NCBI GenBank assembly: GCA_038230035.1
Contig: JBBRNX010000017.1
Span: forward strand, 1-64,000
Reading direction: 5' to 3'
Length of the DNA stretch: 64,000 bases
DNA from: Gaiella sp038230035
Lineage (GTDB): Bacteria > Actinomycetota > Thermoleophilia > Gaiellales > Gaiellaceae
The translations under genes and the position numbers were made by a program. Shown here piece by piece: positions 26,020-35,449 of this stretch (the first letter of the stretch is position 1; each line of letters starts with the position of its first letter). The notes beneath the pieces were generated by a model, which was given only the letters and a program-made list of their open reading frames with translations, had not been told where the DNA came from and searched no databases.

Positions 26020-26108
26020 GGTCATCCTCCTACCGTCGCTGTCTTCCGTCTCGCCCCTCATACACCGCAGCACGTCGAATGGTTCCTGGGGGCGCCTATG
26101 CTCCGCTC

Positions 26109-26588
26109 ATGCTCGGCAAGGGAGACGCCGTACCGACCGCCAGCCGCGTCTGGACGCAGCCGCGCGAAAGCTCTCGCCTGCTTGGAGACGTGCTCGGCGA
26201 GACGGCGGGTGACGGTTTCGCCCTCCTCTGCTTCTACCTCTTCGACTGGTCGCCTACCTGAACGAGCGAAATGCTACTCCTGCGTGACAGGAGAGACGAC
26301 CTGCGTGCGGCAGGCATCCGCGTTGTCGCGATCTCCCGTGACTCGCCTTGGTCGCACCGCTCCTGGGCCGAGGCGCTCGGGACGCACGACGCAGTGCCGC
26401 TCATCTCCGACTGGGAAGGCGAGGCAACCCGCGCGTTCGGTGTCCAAACCGAAAGCTCGGGGATGCGCGTGGCGGCGCGCAGCGCGTTCCTGCTCGACGC
26501 GGGTACGGTGCGGGCCGCATGGATGCTCGGGACGGAACTGCCGGACATCGACGCGGTGATCGCGGCCGCTTCATCGCCGTTGCACTAG
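26109..26588 (+). CDS. Predicted selenocysteine-containing peroxiredoxin-like protein (TGA at 26259-26261)
   Basis: Two frames in the same phase are separated only by TGA at 26259-26261. Read through, they give a 159-residue AhpC/TSA-like protein: a thioredoxin-fold N-terminus (GFALLCFYLFDWSPT), then the recoded residue 51, then TSEMLLLRDRRDDLRAAGIRVVAISRDSP, ending at TAG 26586-26588. Homologous peroxiredoxins have SPTCT here, so TGA replaces exactly the peroxidatic Cys codon. A hairpin 15 bases later fits the bacterial SECIS pattern. The other cysteine seen is Cys41. Predicted role: reduction of hydroperoxides. The alternative is a TGC-to-TGA nonsense mutation. ATG at 26109 begins the conserved block. 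Confidence 0.72.
26277..26293 (+). promoter_or_regulatory. bSECIS-like hairpin in the peroxiredoxin gene
   Basis: CTCCTG (26277-26282) pairs perfectly with CAGGAG (26288-26293) around the loop CGTGA. The loop starts 21 bases after the TGA and has G as its second base. Published bacterial SECIS rules ask for a short stem, a small apical loop with G in the first two positions and roughly 16-37 bases from TGA to loop; this fits. Folding is read by eye. Confidence 0.6.
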
Positions 26589-28108
26589 CCGTCTTCGCGG
26601 TCTGCGCGGTTCTCGCGACCTGGCCGGCGTCGCGGCATGTAAACGACCACTACATCGCCGGCTCGGCGCCCGGCTACAGCGAGCAGTCGGGCGGCGACTA
26701 CCTCCAGCTCGTCTGGAACTTCTGGCTGCCGGGGCATCAGCTTCAGCACGGACGGGCGCCGTGGCTCGATCCGTACTCCTTCCAGCCTGAGTCCCCCGTT
26801 CGCCCGACGCTCCAGGGCCTCGTGTTCAGCATGCCGTTCTGGCCGCTCGAGCGCGCCTTCGGACCGGCGTGGGCGTATGACCTGATGCTGTTGGCGGCGT
26901 TCCTCGCCTCCGGCGGCTTCACCTGTTGGTGGCTGCGGTCGCTCGGGCTGGCACGCGCGCCGGCTCTGCTCGGCGGAATCGTCTTCGCGCTTGCGCCCTA
27001 CCGCCTGCAGCAGAGCACAGGTCATCTCCTCGGCTGGATCTCGTTCCTCCTGCCGGCGATGCTGCTGGCGCTCGAGCGGCGGCGCTACGTGCTGGCCGCG
27101 CTGGCGCTGGCGGCTATCCCGCTCTCCGGGCAGGTGCATCTGGCACTCGGCGCAATCCCGCTCTACATCGCGTACTCCTGGGTGCGGCTACCGCGCTGGC
27201 GCCCGCGCCTCCTCGGGTTGGCCGGCGCCGCTATCGCGATCGCAGCGGGAGAGCTGGTCCAGCACGCCGTCATCGCGACGTCGATCGTCTCGGGTGGTCG
27301 CTCAATCGGCTCCGTCTCGCACTACTCGGCGACGCTCTCCGACTTCGTCACCCGGTCAAACGGGAACGGCGTCGAGCGGTTCGTTTTCATCGGCTGGGTG
27401 ACACCGCTTGTCGCACTCGCCGGCCTGGTCGTGGCGCGGCGCAAGCTCGGGCGGCCGACCGCCGTGTTTCTCGGAGCGGCGGCGCTGATCCCGATGCTGC
27501 TCGCACTCGGAACGCACTTTCCAGGGTACGCGACGCTGTGGCACGCGCTGCCACCGCTTCGCTACCCGAGAGTCCCTGAGCGGCTGATGCCGATCGCATG
27601 CCTGATGCTCGCCGTGCTCGTCGCACTTGCCGCCTCGCGGCTACGCCATGCAGCGCTCGTCGCATTGCTTGCGGTCGGGCTGGTCGCCGATCTCCGCGTC
27701 GAGATCTTCGGCGCGCAGAAGGCGTACACGAGCGACGCCGCCTACGCTGCGCTCCGCGAGCCTGGCCGCCTCGTCGAACTGCCGATCTTCCGGCCGGACA
27801 TCGACCTCGGCAGCACCTATCTCGCGTACGCGATCCAGTCCCCGCGCGAGCGGCCCGAAGGGTACTCAACGACCGCGGTCCAAGCGGCCGACGGCTGGGC
27901 GAAGCGCCACCACGACCTCTCGTGCGGCGTCGGCGACGTGCCGACCTACGTGCGCTACGTCGCAGTCCATCGCGGCGTCTACACACGCGCGGGCTACGTC
28001 GGTGATCGCTGTGCGCGCGCGGCCGAGGCAATGCTCCGCAGGCAGGGATTCCGCGTGCTCGCACGCTCAGGCCCGATCACGATGTGGCAGGCGCCGTGGG
28101 GACCCTGA
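26519..28108 (+). CDS. Polytopic membrane protein, GT-C glycosyltransferase-like
   Basis: A protein of about 529 residues with around ten membrane segments (for example FIAVALAVFAVCAVLA, LLGGIVFALAPYRL, AALIPMLLALG, ALVALLAVGLVADLRV) and a soluble C-terminal part (about 390-529) with four cysteines near the end. The first outer loop (NDHYIAGSAPGYSEQSGGDYLQLVW) resembles the acidic loop of lipid-sugar-dependent GT-C enzymes, so transfer of a sugar at the membrane is possible but unproven. ATG at 26519 overlaps the peroxiredoxin by 70 bases; no later in-frame start precedes the first membrane segment. Confidence 0.75.
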   Translation: MDARDGTAGHRRGDRGRFIAVALAVFAVCAVLATWPASRHVNDHYIAGSAPGYSEQSGGDYLQLVWNFWLPGHQLQHGRAPWLDPYSFQPESPVRPTLQGLVFSMPFWPLERAFGPAWAYDLMLLAAFLASGGFTCWWLRSLGLARAPALLGGIVFALAPYRLQQSTGHLLGWISFLLPAMLLALERRRYVLAALALAAIPLSGQVHLALGAIPLYIAYSWVRLPRWRPRLLGLAGAAIAIAAGELVQHAVIATSIVSGGRSIGSVSHYSATLSDFVTRSNGNGVERFVFIGWVTPLVALAGLVVARRKLGRPTAVFLGAAALIPMLLALGTHFPGYATLWHALPPLRYPRVPERLMPIACLMLAVLVALAASRLRHAALVALLAVGLVADLRVEIFGAQKAYTSDAAYAALREPGRLVELPIFRPDIDLGSTYLAYAIQSPRERPEGYSTTAVQAADGWAKRHHDLSCGVGDVPTYVRYVAVHRGVYTRAGYVGDRCARAAEAMLRRQGFRVLARSGPITMWQAPWGP

Positions 28109-28341
28109 CCCGTTACATCGAATCTCGTTAGCAGCGGCAAGTGAGTTGCAGTGATCGGGCCGTCCATCGTAGCCCTGATCACAGCGGGACGCGTGGCCCG
28201 GATGTCTACTTTCCCATCGCGTGGTTCGGAGATGCTCTGAAGAGGGATTTTTGCCCCGTCGTGCGACTCGTGCCAGTCACGAGGACAACACCTCAACGTT
28301 GCTTTGCGACATCCACGTGGCGCGCTTGAGCCGTCTGGCTC

Positions 28342-28375
28342 GCGGGGTGTCGGGCCGCAAGGCCCGACACCCCGC
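28342..28375. terminator. Bidirectional terminator hairpin
   Basis: A perfect 15-bp stem (28342-28356 with 28361-28375, arm GCGGGGTGTCGGGCC) capped by a GCAA tetraloop. It lies between the 3' ends of two convergent genes (28108 and 28385), where it can end transcription from both sides. The remaining bases of this gap (28109-28341) show nothing recognisable. Confidence 0.82.
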
Positions 28376-28384
28376 AATGCTCGG

Positions 28385-28897
28385 TCAGAAGTTGCAGTAT
28401 GGACCGGGCGCGTCGACCTCACTCCGGAAGGGAGCTCCGACCGGCGCGATCGCGACGGTCACATCCTGGGCGACAGCGTTCGTCTGGTTGAAGCCGATGT
28501 GGCCCATGCCGGTGTCGACATACCCCTGGCCTGCGGAGACGACGTGAGGCGTGCAGGTCGGGTCGTCGCGTTCGTAGAACGTCAGCTGCCCCTGGGTGAC
28601 CGTGATGAACACAGGCCCTGGATGGGTGTGCCAGCCGGTTGTGGCGCCGGGCTGGTAGTCGTGCCGTTGCACGACCACGTCGGTCGGCTCCTTGGTTTTC
28701 GCCTTGAAGTCGATCGAAGACGTCGGGCTTGTCTTCAGGTCGTAGCTCGCGTAGCTGCCACGAGCCAGCAACGTCGCGGTCACGCCGCTGGCCGGCGAGG
28801 CCAGCGTGATCGCCGCAAACGCGGCGAGCGCGACGAGCGCCGCCGCGGCGATGGCCGTGAGCAGGGTCATCCTCCGTTTTGCGGTCATCTCCTTCAC
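28385..28897 (-). CDS. Exported cupin-domain protein
   Basis: A 170-residue protein with an N-terminal signal or anchor (LLTAIAAAALVALAAFAAI) and a cupin barrel. The metal motif is HTHPGPVFITVTQGQLTFYE (GWHTHPGP supplies the His pair) and the second motif lies around GYVDTGMGHIGFN. Small cupins of this type bind a metal and often a small organic ligand; substrate unknown. GTG at 28897 overlaps the upstream DUF4242 gene by four bases (GTGA), supporting this start over ATG 28888. A strong terminator lies just after the stop. Confidence 0.83.
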   Translation of the reverse strand: MKEMTAKRRMTLLTAIAAAALVALAAFAAITLASPASGVTATLLARGSYASYDLKTSPTSSIDFKAKTKEPTDVVVQRHDYQPGATTGWHTHPGPVFITVTQGQLTFYERDDPTCTPHVVSAGQGYVDTGMGHIGFNQTNAVAQDVTVAIAPVGAPFRSEVDAPGPYCNF

Positions 28898-29163
28898 CTC
28901 TCTCTTGTCGATGGCTCCGCCTCGACGATGCGAATCGGATCGAGCCCGGCGCGTTCTGCAGTCAGCGCGGCGTCTCGACCGGTCGGCGCGTCGAAGACGA
29001 AGAAGCAGATCTCGTCTTCGGGAACGAAGATCGAGTGGTCAAAGCGGACCGGTGTCCGCTCCCGTGTCAACTCCTCGGCGACCGCACGAGCCCGGCGCTC
29101 GCGGGAGGCGCGCTCTCCGGCACTGCCGCGGGCAAGGTACGTTTCGACGAGGAAGCTCGGCAC
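28894..29163 (-). CDS. SCO4226/DUF4242-family small protein
   Basis: An 89-residue protein starting PSFLVETYLARG, the hallmark of the SCO4226 (DUF4242) family, of which one Streptomyces member was described as nickel-binding. It continues with VRFDHSIFVPEDEICFFVFDAP, which matches the family beta-strand pattern, and lacks a signal peptide. It is translationally coupled to the cupin gene, so the pair probably works together, perhaps in metal or oxidative stress handling (inference). Confidence 0.82.
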   Translation of the reverse strand: MPSFLVETYLARGSAGERASRERRARAVAEELTRERTPVRFDHSIFVPEDEICFFVFDAPTGRDAALTAERAGLDPIRIVEAEPSTRER

Positions 29164-29243
29164 CCGGTCGACGCTACGGCGGCGGCTCTCTGTCGGATAG
29201 GTAAGAACCTCGCGTCTTTACCCGCGAAGAGTGCTTGGTCGAG

Positions 29244-31965
29244 TCAGGCGAACACGCGCGCCAGCTCCGTGCGCGAACGTACGCCGAGCTTCGCGTAGAT
29301 CCGGGTCAGGTGGCCGGCCACCGTCCTCTCCGTGAGGAACAACTCGCGAGCGACCTCGCGGTTTGTCCGGCCGGCGGCAACGAGCACGGCGACACGGCGC
29401 TCCGCGGCGGACAGGCCGTCGCTGCGCGTCCGCCCACCGATCTTGTCAAGCTCGGCAGCCGATCGCTCGCTCCACGTCACCGCTCCTAGTCGCTGGAACC
29501 CCTCGCGCGCGGCTTCGATCGCCTCGCGGGCGGCGCGCTTCCGTTGCCGCCGCCGCTCAACCGCGCCGACGGCGAGCAGCGCCCGGGCCTGCCCGAACGG
29601 ATCGCCGGCGGCCTCGTGCATCCGCACCGCTTCGCCGAGCAGCGCGGACGCGCAGTCGATCACTCCCTCGGCAGCGGCGACGAGCCCGCGGCAGCGGGTG
29701 ACGTTGGCGAGCACACGTGGGCGATCGAGGCGAAGCGCGTCGGCCTCCCAGCGGTCGAGCAGGTGGACCGCGTCGGCGATCCGACCGAGCTCGAGCAGCG
29801 CCTCCGCGTAGTCGCCCGTCCAGGGCCTCTGCGACGGCTCCCCCCACCCCAATCTCGCTGCCTCGCGATCGGCCCGCTCGAGCCAGAGCTCCGCGCCAGC
29901 CGGATCGCCGCCCCAGAGCGCGACGAGCCCCGGGGACCGCGCGCAGTAACGGCGGATCGAATCCGATCTGCGTCTCGCACAACTCCAGCCCGCGCGCAGC
30001 CTCCGCCAGCGCCAGGTCGAACTGACCACGATGGACCGCGACCCACGAGCTCGGGATGTAGTCCTGGTTCTTCTCCAGCCCGTACTGGAGCGAGACATCG
30101 CGAGCCTGCTGGGCGTGCGCGGCCGCGACATCCCAACGACCACTCCACAACTCGACCCACGCAAGGGTCCAGCTGAGATCGGCGGCATGCAGCTCGTCGC
30201 GTTCGCTCCAGCGCGCACGCTCACCCTCGAGGAGGGCGCGATCCTCGTCCAGCCTCCCGGCGTTCGTCAGGATCCACCCGTCCTGCCGGTTCACTTCCCT
30301 CCGCATCTCCTCGTCTCCCGCGCAAGTCGCGAGCTCGCGCATGCGCGTGATCTCCCGCGGCACGTCGTCGGCACCAATCACGGAGCCAAGCCACACCCGC
30401 ACAGACAGCGCCGCGAACCGCAGCGTGTTGTCTCCTAGCTCGTCGGCGATCGAAAGTGCGATCCGGCCTTCCTCGCGCGCCCCGGCAAGGCCGCGTCTGA
30501 ACCTCGTCGCCGCCGAAAGCCTGATGTGAATTCGGGCGCGGAGATCCTTGCGCTCGCCGCATTCCGCAAGTGCCTCCTCGAGCAGCGGCACTGCGAGGTC
30601 GTCGACCTCGATGTCGGCTAGCAGCATCAGTGCCTCCGCGCGCGGCGGGCCACTCCGCGCCTCCTCGAGAACCTCCGCTGCCATCGACCGTGCCCGCGTC
30701 CATTCGCCGGCCGCGAGCTGTGCGCGGGAAGCAGCCAGCTTCCGACGGCGACGTTCGTCCGTCGCTCCGGAAGGTGTTAGCCGCAGTGCGTGCTCGCAAA
30801 GCTCCGCTGCGAGCGCCGCAGCGCCGCGTTCCCCGGCACGCCGCGCCGCCGTGTCCAGCGAGCGGGCGACCCTGACGTCGGGCTCGTCCTGCGCAAGCGC
30901 GAGGTGGCGCGCGCGGGCGAGTGGATCATCTGCTGCCCGGGCGATCCGCGCGTGAACTGACCGGCGCTTCTCGCCAAGCTCGCGGTACGCGACGGACGAG
31001 AGCAGCGGATGCGTGAAGCAGATGGTCTCGCCGTCGCGCTCGACGACCCGAGCGCGGAGCGCGGGCCCCAACGCGGCTGCAGAGACGCCGGCACGCCGCA
31101 GCATGGGGTTAGAAGGAGCACCGAGCGCCGCAACCAGCCCCAGTGCGTCGCGCGTGCGGCTCGGCAAGCGGGCGATCCGGGCGCCGAGGAGCTGCTCGAC
31201 GTTCTCCGGGAGCGGCAAGGGCTCGAGCGGATCGAGCTCGCGGTCGAGACTGCCAACGAGCTCCAGAGCGTAGAGCGGATTGCCGCCGGACCATTCGTGG
31301 ACGCGCAGGAGCGTCTGGCGCGCAATCGGGCGGCCGGTTCGACCAAGAAGAAGCCGGTGCAGCGCGCCGACGCTCAGTGGCCCGATGCGCAGGCGCTCGA
31401 TGACCGTACCCCCGAGTGCAAGCTGGAGGCCGTCGGGTGCTGCCACTTCGCCACGCCTCTGTGCAAGCAGCACACCTACTCGTGCATCGTCGACCCTCCG
31501 GAGCGCGAACGACAGCGCTGAGGTCGATGCGCGGTCGAACCACTGGACGTCGTCGATTGCTATGAGAACGGGCCCCGCCTCGGCAAGCATCTCCAGCGCG
31601 TCGTGCAGCCCGCCGCCGATCGCCCTCGGATTCGCATCGGCATCCCGACCGTCCTCCAGGAGAAGCGCCACCTCGAGCGCCCGACGCCTCGGCGGAGACA
31701 GCCCGGGCAGCACGTCGTCCAGGACAGGCGCAAGCAGATCGCCGAGCCCCGCATACGCGAGCCCACGCTCGGCCTCCGCCGGGCGCGACGATAGGACCTG
31801 CAGCCCGAGGACACGTCCCCGCTCGACGCCGGCGAGCCACAGGGTGGACTTGCCGATCCCGGCGATCCCCTCGAGCAAGAGCGCCGAGAACCCCTCCTTC
31901 AACTCCCCAAGAAAGCGGTCGAGCGCGGAGAGCTCGTCCTCTCTACCGACAACCATGCCCGTCAT
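29244..31965 (-). pseudogene. LuxR-family (LAL-type) ATPase regulator split by a frameshift
   Basis: Together the two frames encode a regulator of about 906 residues: VVGREDEL and Walker A GIAGIGKSTLW, Walker B VLIAIDDVQWFD, a long TPR-like helical region, and a C-terminal LuxR helix-turn-helix (LSAAERRVAVLVAAGRTNREVAR; RTVAGHLTRIYAKLGVRSR). The first frame runs from ATG 31965 to about 29935, the second from there to TGA 29244. The shift falls in a GCGCGCGG run; restoring one GC pair gives a continuous LLRARSPGLVALWGG. It is either a recent pseudogene or a consensus error. Without repair the DNA-binding domain is lost. Confidence 0.8.
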
Positions 31966-32097
31966 GACACCACTCGGCAATCGTTGCGCGCGCCGTCGAC
32001 TCAGGCAAGTACGGGAGGTAATCACGCACGGGAATGGGCATCAAAAGCGTCCCGAAAGCCCATGAATAGAGAACTTCCAGAGCGTTGTCGCGGTCGT

Positions 32098-32877
32098 CTA
32101 CATGCCCATCGCGTGATACCCGGAGTCGACGTAGAGCGTCGTCCCGGTCACGTTCTTCGCATCGTCCGAGAGAAGGTACGCCGCTGCGGCGCCGCAGTCG
32201 TCGGACTCGATGTGCCGATGGAGCGGCGCACGCAGCTCGAACATCTCCTCCATCGTCGTGAAGCCGGCTATCGAACGCGCCGCCAGTGTGCGCACCGGCC
32301 CGGCGGAGATCGCGTTCACGCGGATCGCCTTCTGCCCGAGATCCCACGCGAGGTAGCGGACCGACGCGTCGAGCGTCGCCTTCGCAACGCCCATCACGTT
32401 GTAGTGCGGGACGGCGCGGACACCGCCGAGGTAGGTCATCGTCACGATCGAGCCGGCGCCGCGGGATTCCATCAGCGGCTCCGCTGCACGCGCACAGGCA
32501 ACGAGCGAATACGCGGAGACGTCGAGCGCCATCCAGAAACGGTCGCGCGGCGTGTCGGTGAATCGCCCTTCGAGATCCTCGGCGGCGGCGTACGCAACCG
32601 AGTGGACGAGGATGTCGAGGCCGCCGCCGAACGCCTCACCTGTCTCGGCGAAAACGCGGGCGACATCCTCGTCGGAGCGAACATCGCAGGCGGTGACGAG
32701 CTTTGCGTCGACGGATTCCGCGAGCTCGCGGACGGTCTTCTCGATCCGCTCGCCTTGGAACGTGAACGCGAGCTCGGCACCCTCCTCGTGCAGCCGCTTG
32801 GCAATCGCCCAGGCGATCGAGCGCCGGTTCGCAACGCCGAGCACGAGCGCCTGCTTCCCTGCGAACCGGCCGAGCAT
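32098..32877 (-). CDS. fabI: Enoyl-[acyl-carrier-protein] reductase (NADH)
   Basis: Performs the last reduction of each fatty acid elongation cycle. The 259-residue SDR has the FabI-specific nucleotide site (LVLGVANRRSIAWAIAK), the HSVAYA segment and the Y-x6-K catalytic pair in YNVMGVAK (about residues 156-163), followed by the AISAGPVRTLAA loop over the substrate. Length is typical. The FabI type is the target of triclosan and, in InhA form, isoniazid. It is divergent from the Rsm22-type gene with 30 bases between. Confidence 0.95.
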   Translation of the reverse strand: MLGRFAGKQALVLGVANRRSIAWAIAKRLHEEGAELAFTFQGERIEKTVRELAESVDAKLVTACDVRSDEDVARVFAETGEAFGGGLDILVHSVAYAAAEDLEGRFTDTPRDRFWMALDVSAYSLVACARAAEPLMESRGAGSIVTMTYLGGVRAVPHYNVMGVAKATLDASVRYLAWDLGQKAIRVNAISAGPVRTLAARSIAGFTTMEEMFELRAPLHRHIESDDCGAAAAYLLSDDAKNVTGTTLYVDSGYHAMGM

Positions 32878-32907
32878 GCGGCGATCCTACTCAGTAGTCT
32901 CGTCTGC

Positions 32908-33885
32908 TTGCCGGAGACGCCGCCCACGTCCGAGCTGCCGCTCCCGTTGCGCGCAGCCATCGAGGCACTCGTCGGCTCGCACGACGGACCAAGGCTGGAG
33001 GCTGCGGCCTCCCGGCTCTCGGAGACCTACCGTGCGGGAGGATCGAGCGCCTCGCGAGTCGCCCGCACGAGCGAGGAGGTTGCGGCCTACGCGGCATACA
33101 GGGCGCCTGCCACCTATGCCGCGGCGATCGCAGTGCTTGGTCGTCTTTCGACGCACCTTCCCGGCTGGCGGCCGCGCTCTGTGCTCGACGTTGGCGCAGG
33201 CCCCGGGGTTGCGTCGTGGGCCGCGGCGGCGTTGTGGCCCGACATCGAGCAGTTCACCCTTGTCGATGCCGAGCCGCAGATGATCGCCGCTGGTCGGCAG
33301 CTCGCTGCCGCCGCGCCCTCGACGGCCCTGCAAACAGCGCGCTGGGTTCACCGTGATGCGAGCGTCGAAACCCGAGGAGCCGACCTCGTTCTCGCGTCGT
33401 ATCTCCTCGGCGAGGCGGACGAGCGCGTTCCGCTCCGGCTCTGGTCGAGGACTGAGGGAGTCCTTGCGTTGATCGAGCCCGGGACACCGGCGGGCTACAG
33501 ACGAGTGATCGCAGCGCGCTCGCAACTCGTCGGCGCCGGCGGACACGTCGCCGCACCGTGCCCGCACGACAACGCCTGTCCGCTCCTCGCGGACGACTGG
33601 TGCCACTTCGCGGTCCGGCTACCGCGCAGCGAGACCCATCGGGCGGTGAAACGCGTCGCACGCGGGTTCGAGGACGAGAAGTTCTCGTACGTCGTCGTTT
33701 CGCGCGAGCCGGTCCAACCGGCGGTCGCACGGGTGATCCGGCCGCCCCTGATCCGATCCGGTCACGTTCATCTCGACACCTGCGGCCTTGAGGGGACTCA
33801 GCGTAGGATCGTCTCGCGGCGCGACAAGGACGCGTACCGCGCCGCCAGAGATCTCGCCTGGGGAGACGCGACAGAACACGCATGA
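32908..33885 (+). CDS. Rsm22-type small-subunit rRNA methyltransferase-like protein
   Basis: A 325-residue SAM-dependent enzyme of the Rsm22 family (COG5459). Motif I is VLDVGAGPGVASWAA; downstream are the family signatures CPHDNACPL, DDWCHFAVRLPRS and EDEKFSYVVVSRE, with cysteines that bind an Fe-S cluster in studied relatives. Eukaryotic Rsm22 helps assemble the mitochondrial small ribosomal subunit; bacterial roles are less clear. TTG 32908 is the only start that avoids overlap with fabI. The stop overlaps the next ATG by four bases. Confidence 0.85.
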   Translation: MPETPPTSELPLPLRAAIEALVGSHDGPRLEAAASRLSETYRAGGSSASRVARTSEEVAAYAAYRAPATYAAAIAVLGRLSTHLPGWRPRSVLDVGAGPGVASWAAAALWPDIEQFTLVDAEPQMIAAGRQLAAAAPSTALQTARWVHRDASVETRGADLVLASYLLGEADERVPLRLWSRTEGVLALIEPGTPAGYRRVIAARSQLVGAGGHVAAPCPHDNACPLLADDWCHFAVRLPRSETHRAVKRVARGFEDEKFSYVVVSREPVQPAVARVIRPPLIRSGHVHLDTCGLEGTQRRIVSRRDKDAYRAARDLAWGDATEHA

Positions 33886-34679
33886 GCGACGCACAGCCAA
33901 CAGCCGACTCGCCCGCCACCCCACGCGTCGCCGTCGTGACGGGCGCGTCGTCCGGGATCGGCGAAGCAACGGCTCGCGCATTGGCGGAACGAGGCTGGCA
34001 CTGCATCCTCGTGGCCCGGCGGGAGGATCGCCTACAGGCACTGGCAGGCGAGATCGGCGGCGAGATCGAGGTCTGCGCCATCGGCGACCGGGAGCTGGTG
34101 AAGGCGGCTGCGGGGCGAATCCTCGAGCGCCATCCGGCAGTCGACCTCCTCGTGAACAACGCGGGGATGCCAATGCGCGAGGCGTTTCCGGAGGCTGACC
34201 TCGAGCAGGTCGAACGCGTGCTGGCCGTCAACTACTTCGGCGGCGCCTGGTGCGTGCGCGCGTTCCTCCCCGGCCTGAAGGCGGCGCCGCGCGGGCACGT
34301 CGTCAACGTCGTCTCCATCGTGGGAGCGATTGCCTTCGCCCAATCCGGCCCCTACGTCGCCTCGAAGCATGCCCAACTTGCATTCTCCCGCTGTCTCCGA
34401 CCGACGCTCGGAAGAGAAGGGATCGCGGTGCACACGATCCTGCCGGGGTTTGTGGCGACCGAGGGGTTCTCGCAGCAAGCGCTGCTCAGAAAGCGTCGCT
34501 CACGGTGGATCGTCACCAATCCCGAAACGGTTGCCGCTGCGATCCTGCGGGCGATCGAGAGGAACCGCGCCGAGGTGGTCGTACCGTGGTTTCCGTACCG
34601 GCCGGCGATCCTGCTCCACGGCGTCGCGCCTGGCCTCGTGCGTGCTGTCGAGCGCTTGATGCCGAGGAGGCGGGTTTGA
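33882..34679 (+). CDS. Short-chain dehydrogenase/reductase (first of a tandem pair)
   Basis: A 265-residue SDR with the cofactor motif TGASSGIG, the NNAG motif (LVNNAGMPM) and the catalytic YxxxK (YVASKHAQ). The basic residues after the second strand (VARREDR) suggest NADP(H). The C-terminal VVVPWFPYRPA is shared with the following SDR, so the two arose by duplication. Substrate unknown; the closeness of fabI and acpS may point to lipid metabolism. ATGA overlap with the upstream methyltransferase. Confidence 0.9.
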   Translation: MSDAQPTADSPATPRVAVVTGASSGIGEATARALAERGWHCILVARREDRLQALAGEIGGEIEVCAIGDRELVKAAAGRILERHPAVDLLVNNAGMPMREAFPEADLEQVERVLAVNYFGGAWCVRAFLPGLKAAPRGHVVNVVSIVGAIAFAQSGPYVASKHAQLAFSRCLRPTLGREGIAVHTILPGFVATEGFSQQALLRKRRSRWIVTNPETVAAAILRAIERNRAEVVVPWFPYRPAILLHGVAPGLVRAVERLMPRRRV

Positions 34680-35449
34680 GGGTCGCGGTCGTCACCGGGG
34701 CGTCGACGGGTATCGGCGAGGCGACTGCCCGTGCGCTCGCCGGGCAGGGCTGGCGCTGCATCCTCGTCGCGCGGCGGCGTGAGCTCCTCGAACGCGTCGC
34801 GGGCGAGATCGACGGCATCGCGGAGCCGTGTGACCTCCTCGACCGCGATGCGGTTGTCGCTCTCGGCGAGCGACTAGTGGTCGAGCACGGCTCGATCGGG
34901 ATGCTCGTCAACAACGCGGGGGCGTTGTCGCGCGGGACGTTCCTCGAGATCGACGACGAGGAACTCGAGAGGATCACGCGTCTGAACTACCTCTCCGGCG
35001 TGTGCCTGACCCACAGCCTGCTCCCGGCACTCAGACAGGCGGGTACCGAGGGAGGCGCGCACGTCGTCAACGTCGCCTCGATCGGCGGCACGATCGCCTT
35101 CCCCTCCGCGACTGCCTATTCGGCCTCGAAGCATGCACAGGTCGCGTTCTCGCGCTCTTTGCGCGCTGCTCTGCGCTCGACGGGGATCAGGGTCCATACG
35201 ATCATGCCCGGGTTCGTGGTCACCGAAGGCTTCCCGCATCCGCGCTTCTGGGAGACCCGGCTCGGCCGCCGGTTCGTCGTTGGGCCGGAACGGGTCGCTC
35301 GGGAGATCCTCCTCGCGGTCGAGAAGGGCAAAGACGAGGTTGTCGTGCCCTGGTTCCCGTACCGCTTGGCGCCGATCTCCCAGGCGCTCTTCCCAACGCT
35401 GACGACACGCGTGATGGCGTTCGACAGCTACCGCAAGACTTCAAAGTAG
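34676..35449 (+). CDS. Short-chain dehydrogenase/reductase (second of a tandem pair)
   Basis: A 257-residue SDR closely resembling its upstream neighbour: TGASTGIGEATARALAG, LVNNAGAL, catalytic YSASKHAQ, and the shared C-terminal VVVPWFPYR. TTG at 34676 overlaps the previous stop (TTGA) and begins directly at the cofactor-binding strand, giving a normal SDR length. The tail overlaps the convergent methyltransferase gene by nine bases. Substrate unknown. Confidence 0.9.
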   Translation: MRVAVVTGASTGIGEATARALAGQGWRCILVARRRELLERVAGEIDGIAEPCDLLDRDAVVALGERLVVEHGSIGMLVNNAGALSRGTFLEIDDEELERITRLNYLSGVCLTHSLLPALRQAGTEGGAHVVNVASIGGTIAFPSATAYSASKHAQVAFSRSLRAALRSTGIRVHTIMPGFVVTEGFPHPRFWETRLGRRFVVGPERVAREILLAVEKGKDEVVVPWFPYRLAPISQALFPTLTTRVMAFDSYRKTSK

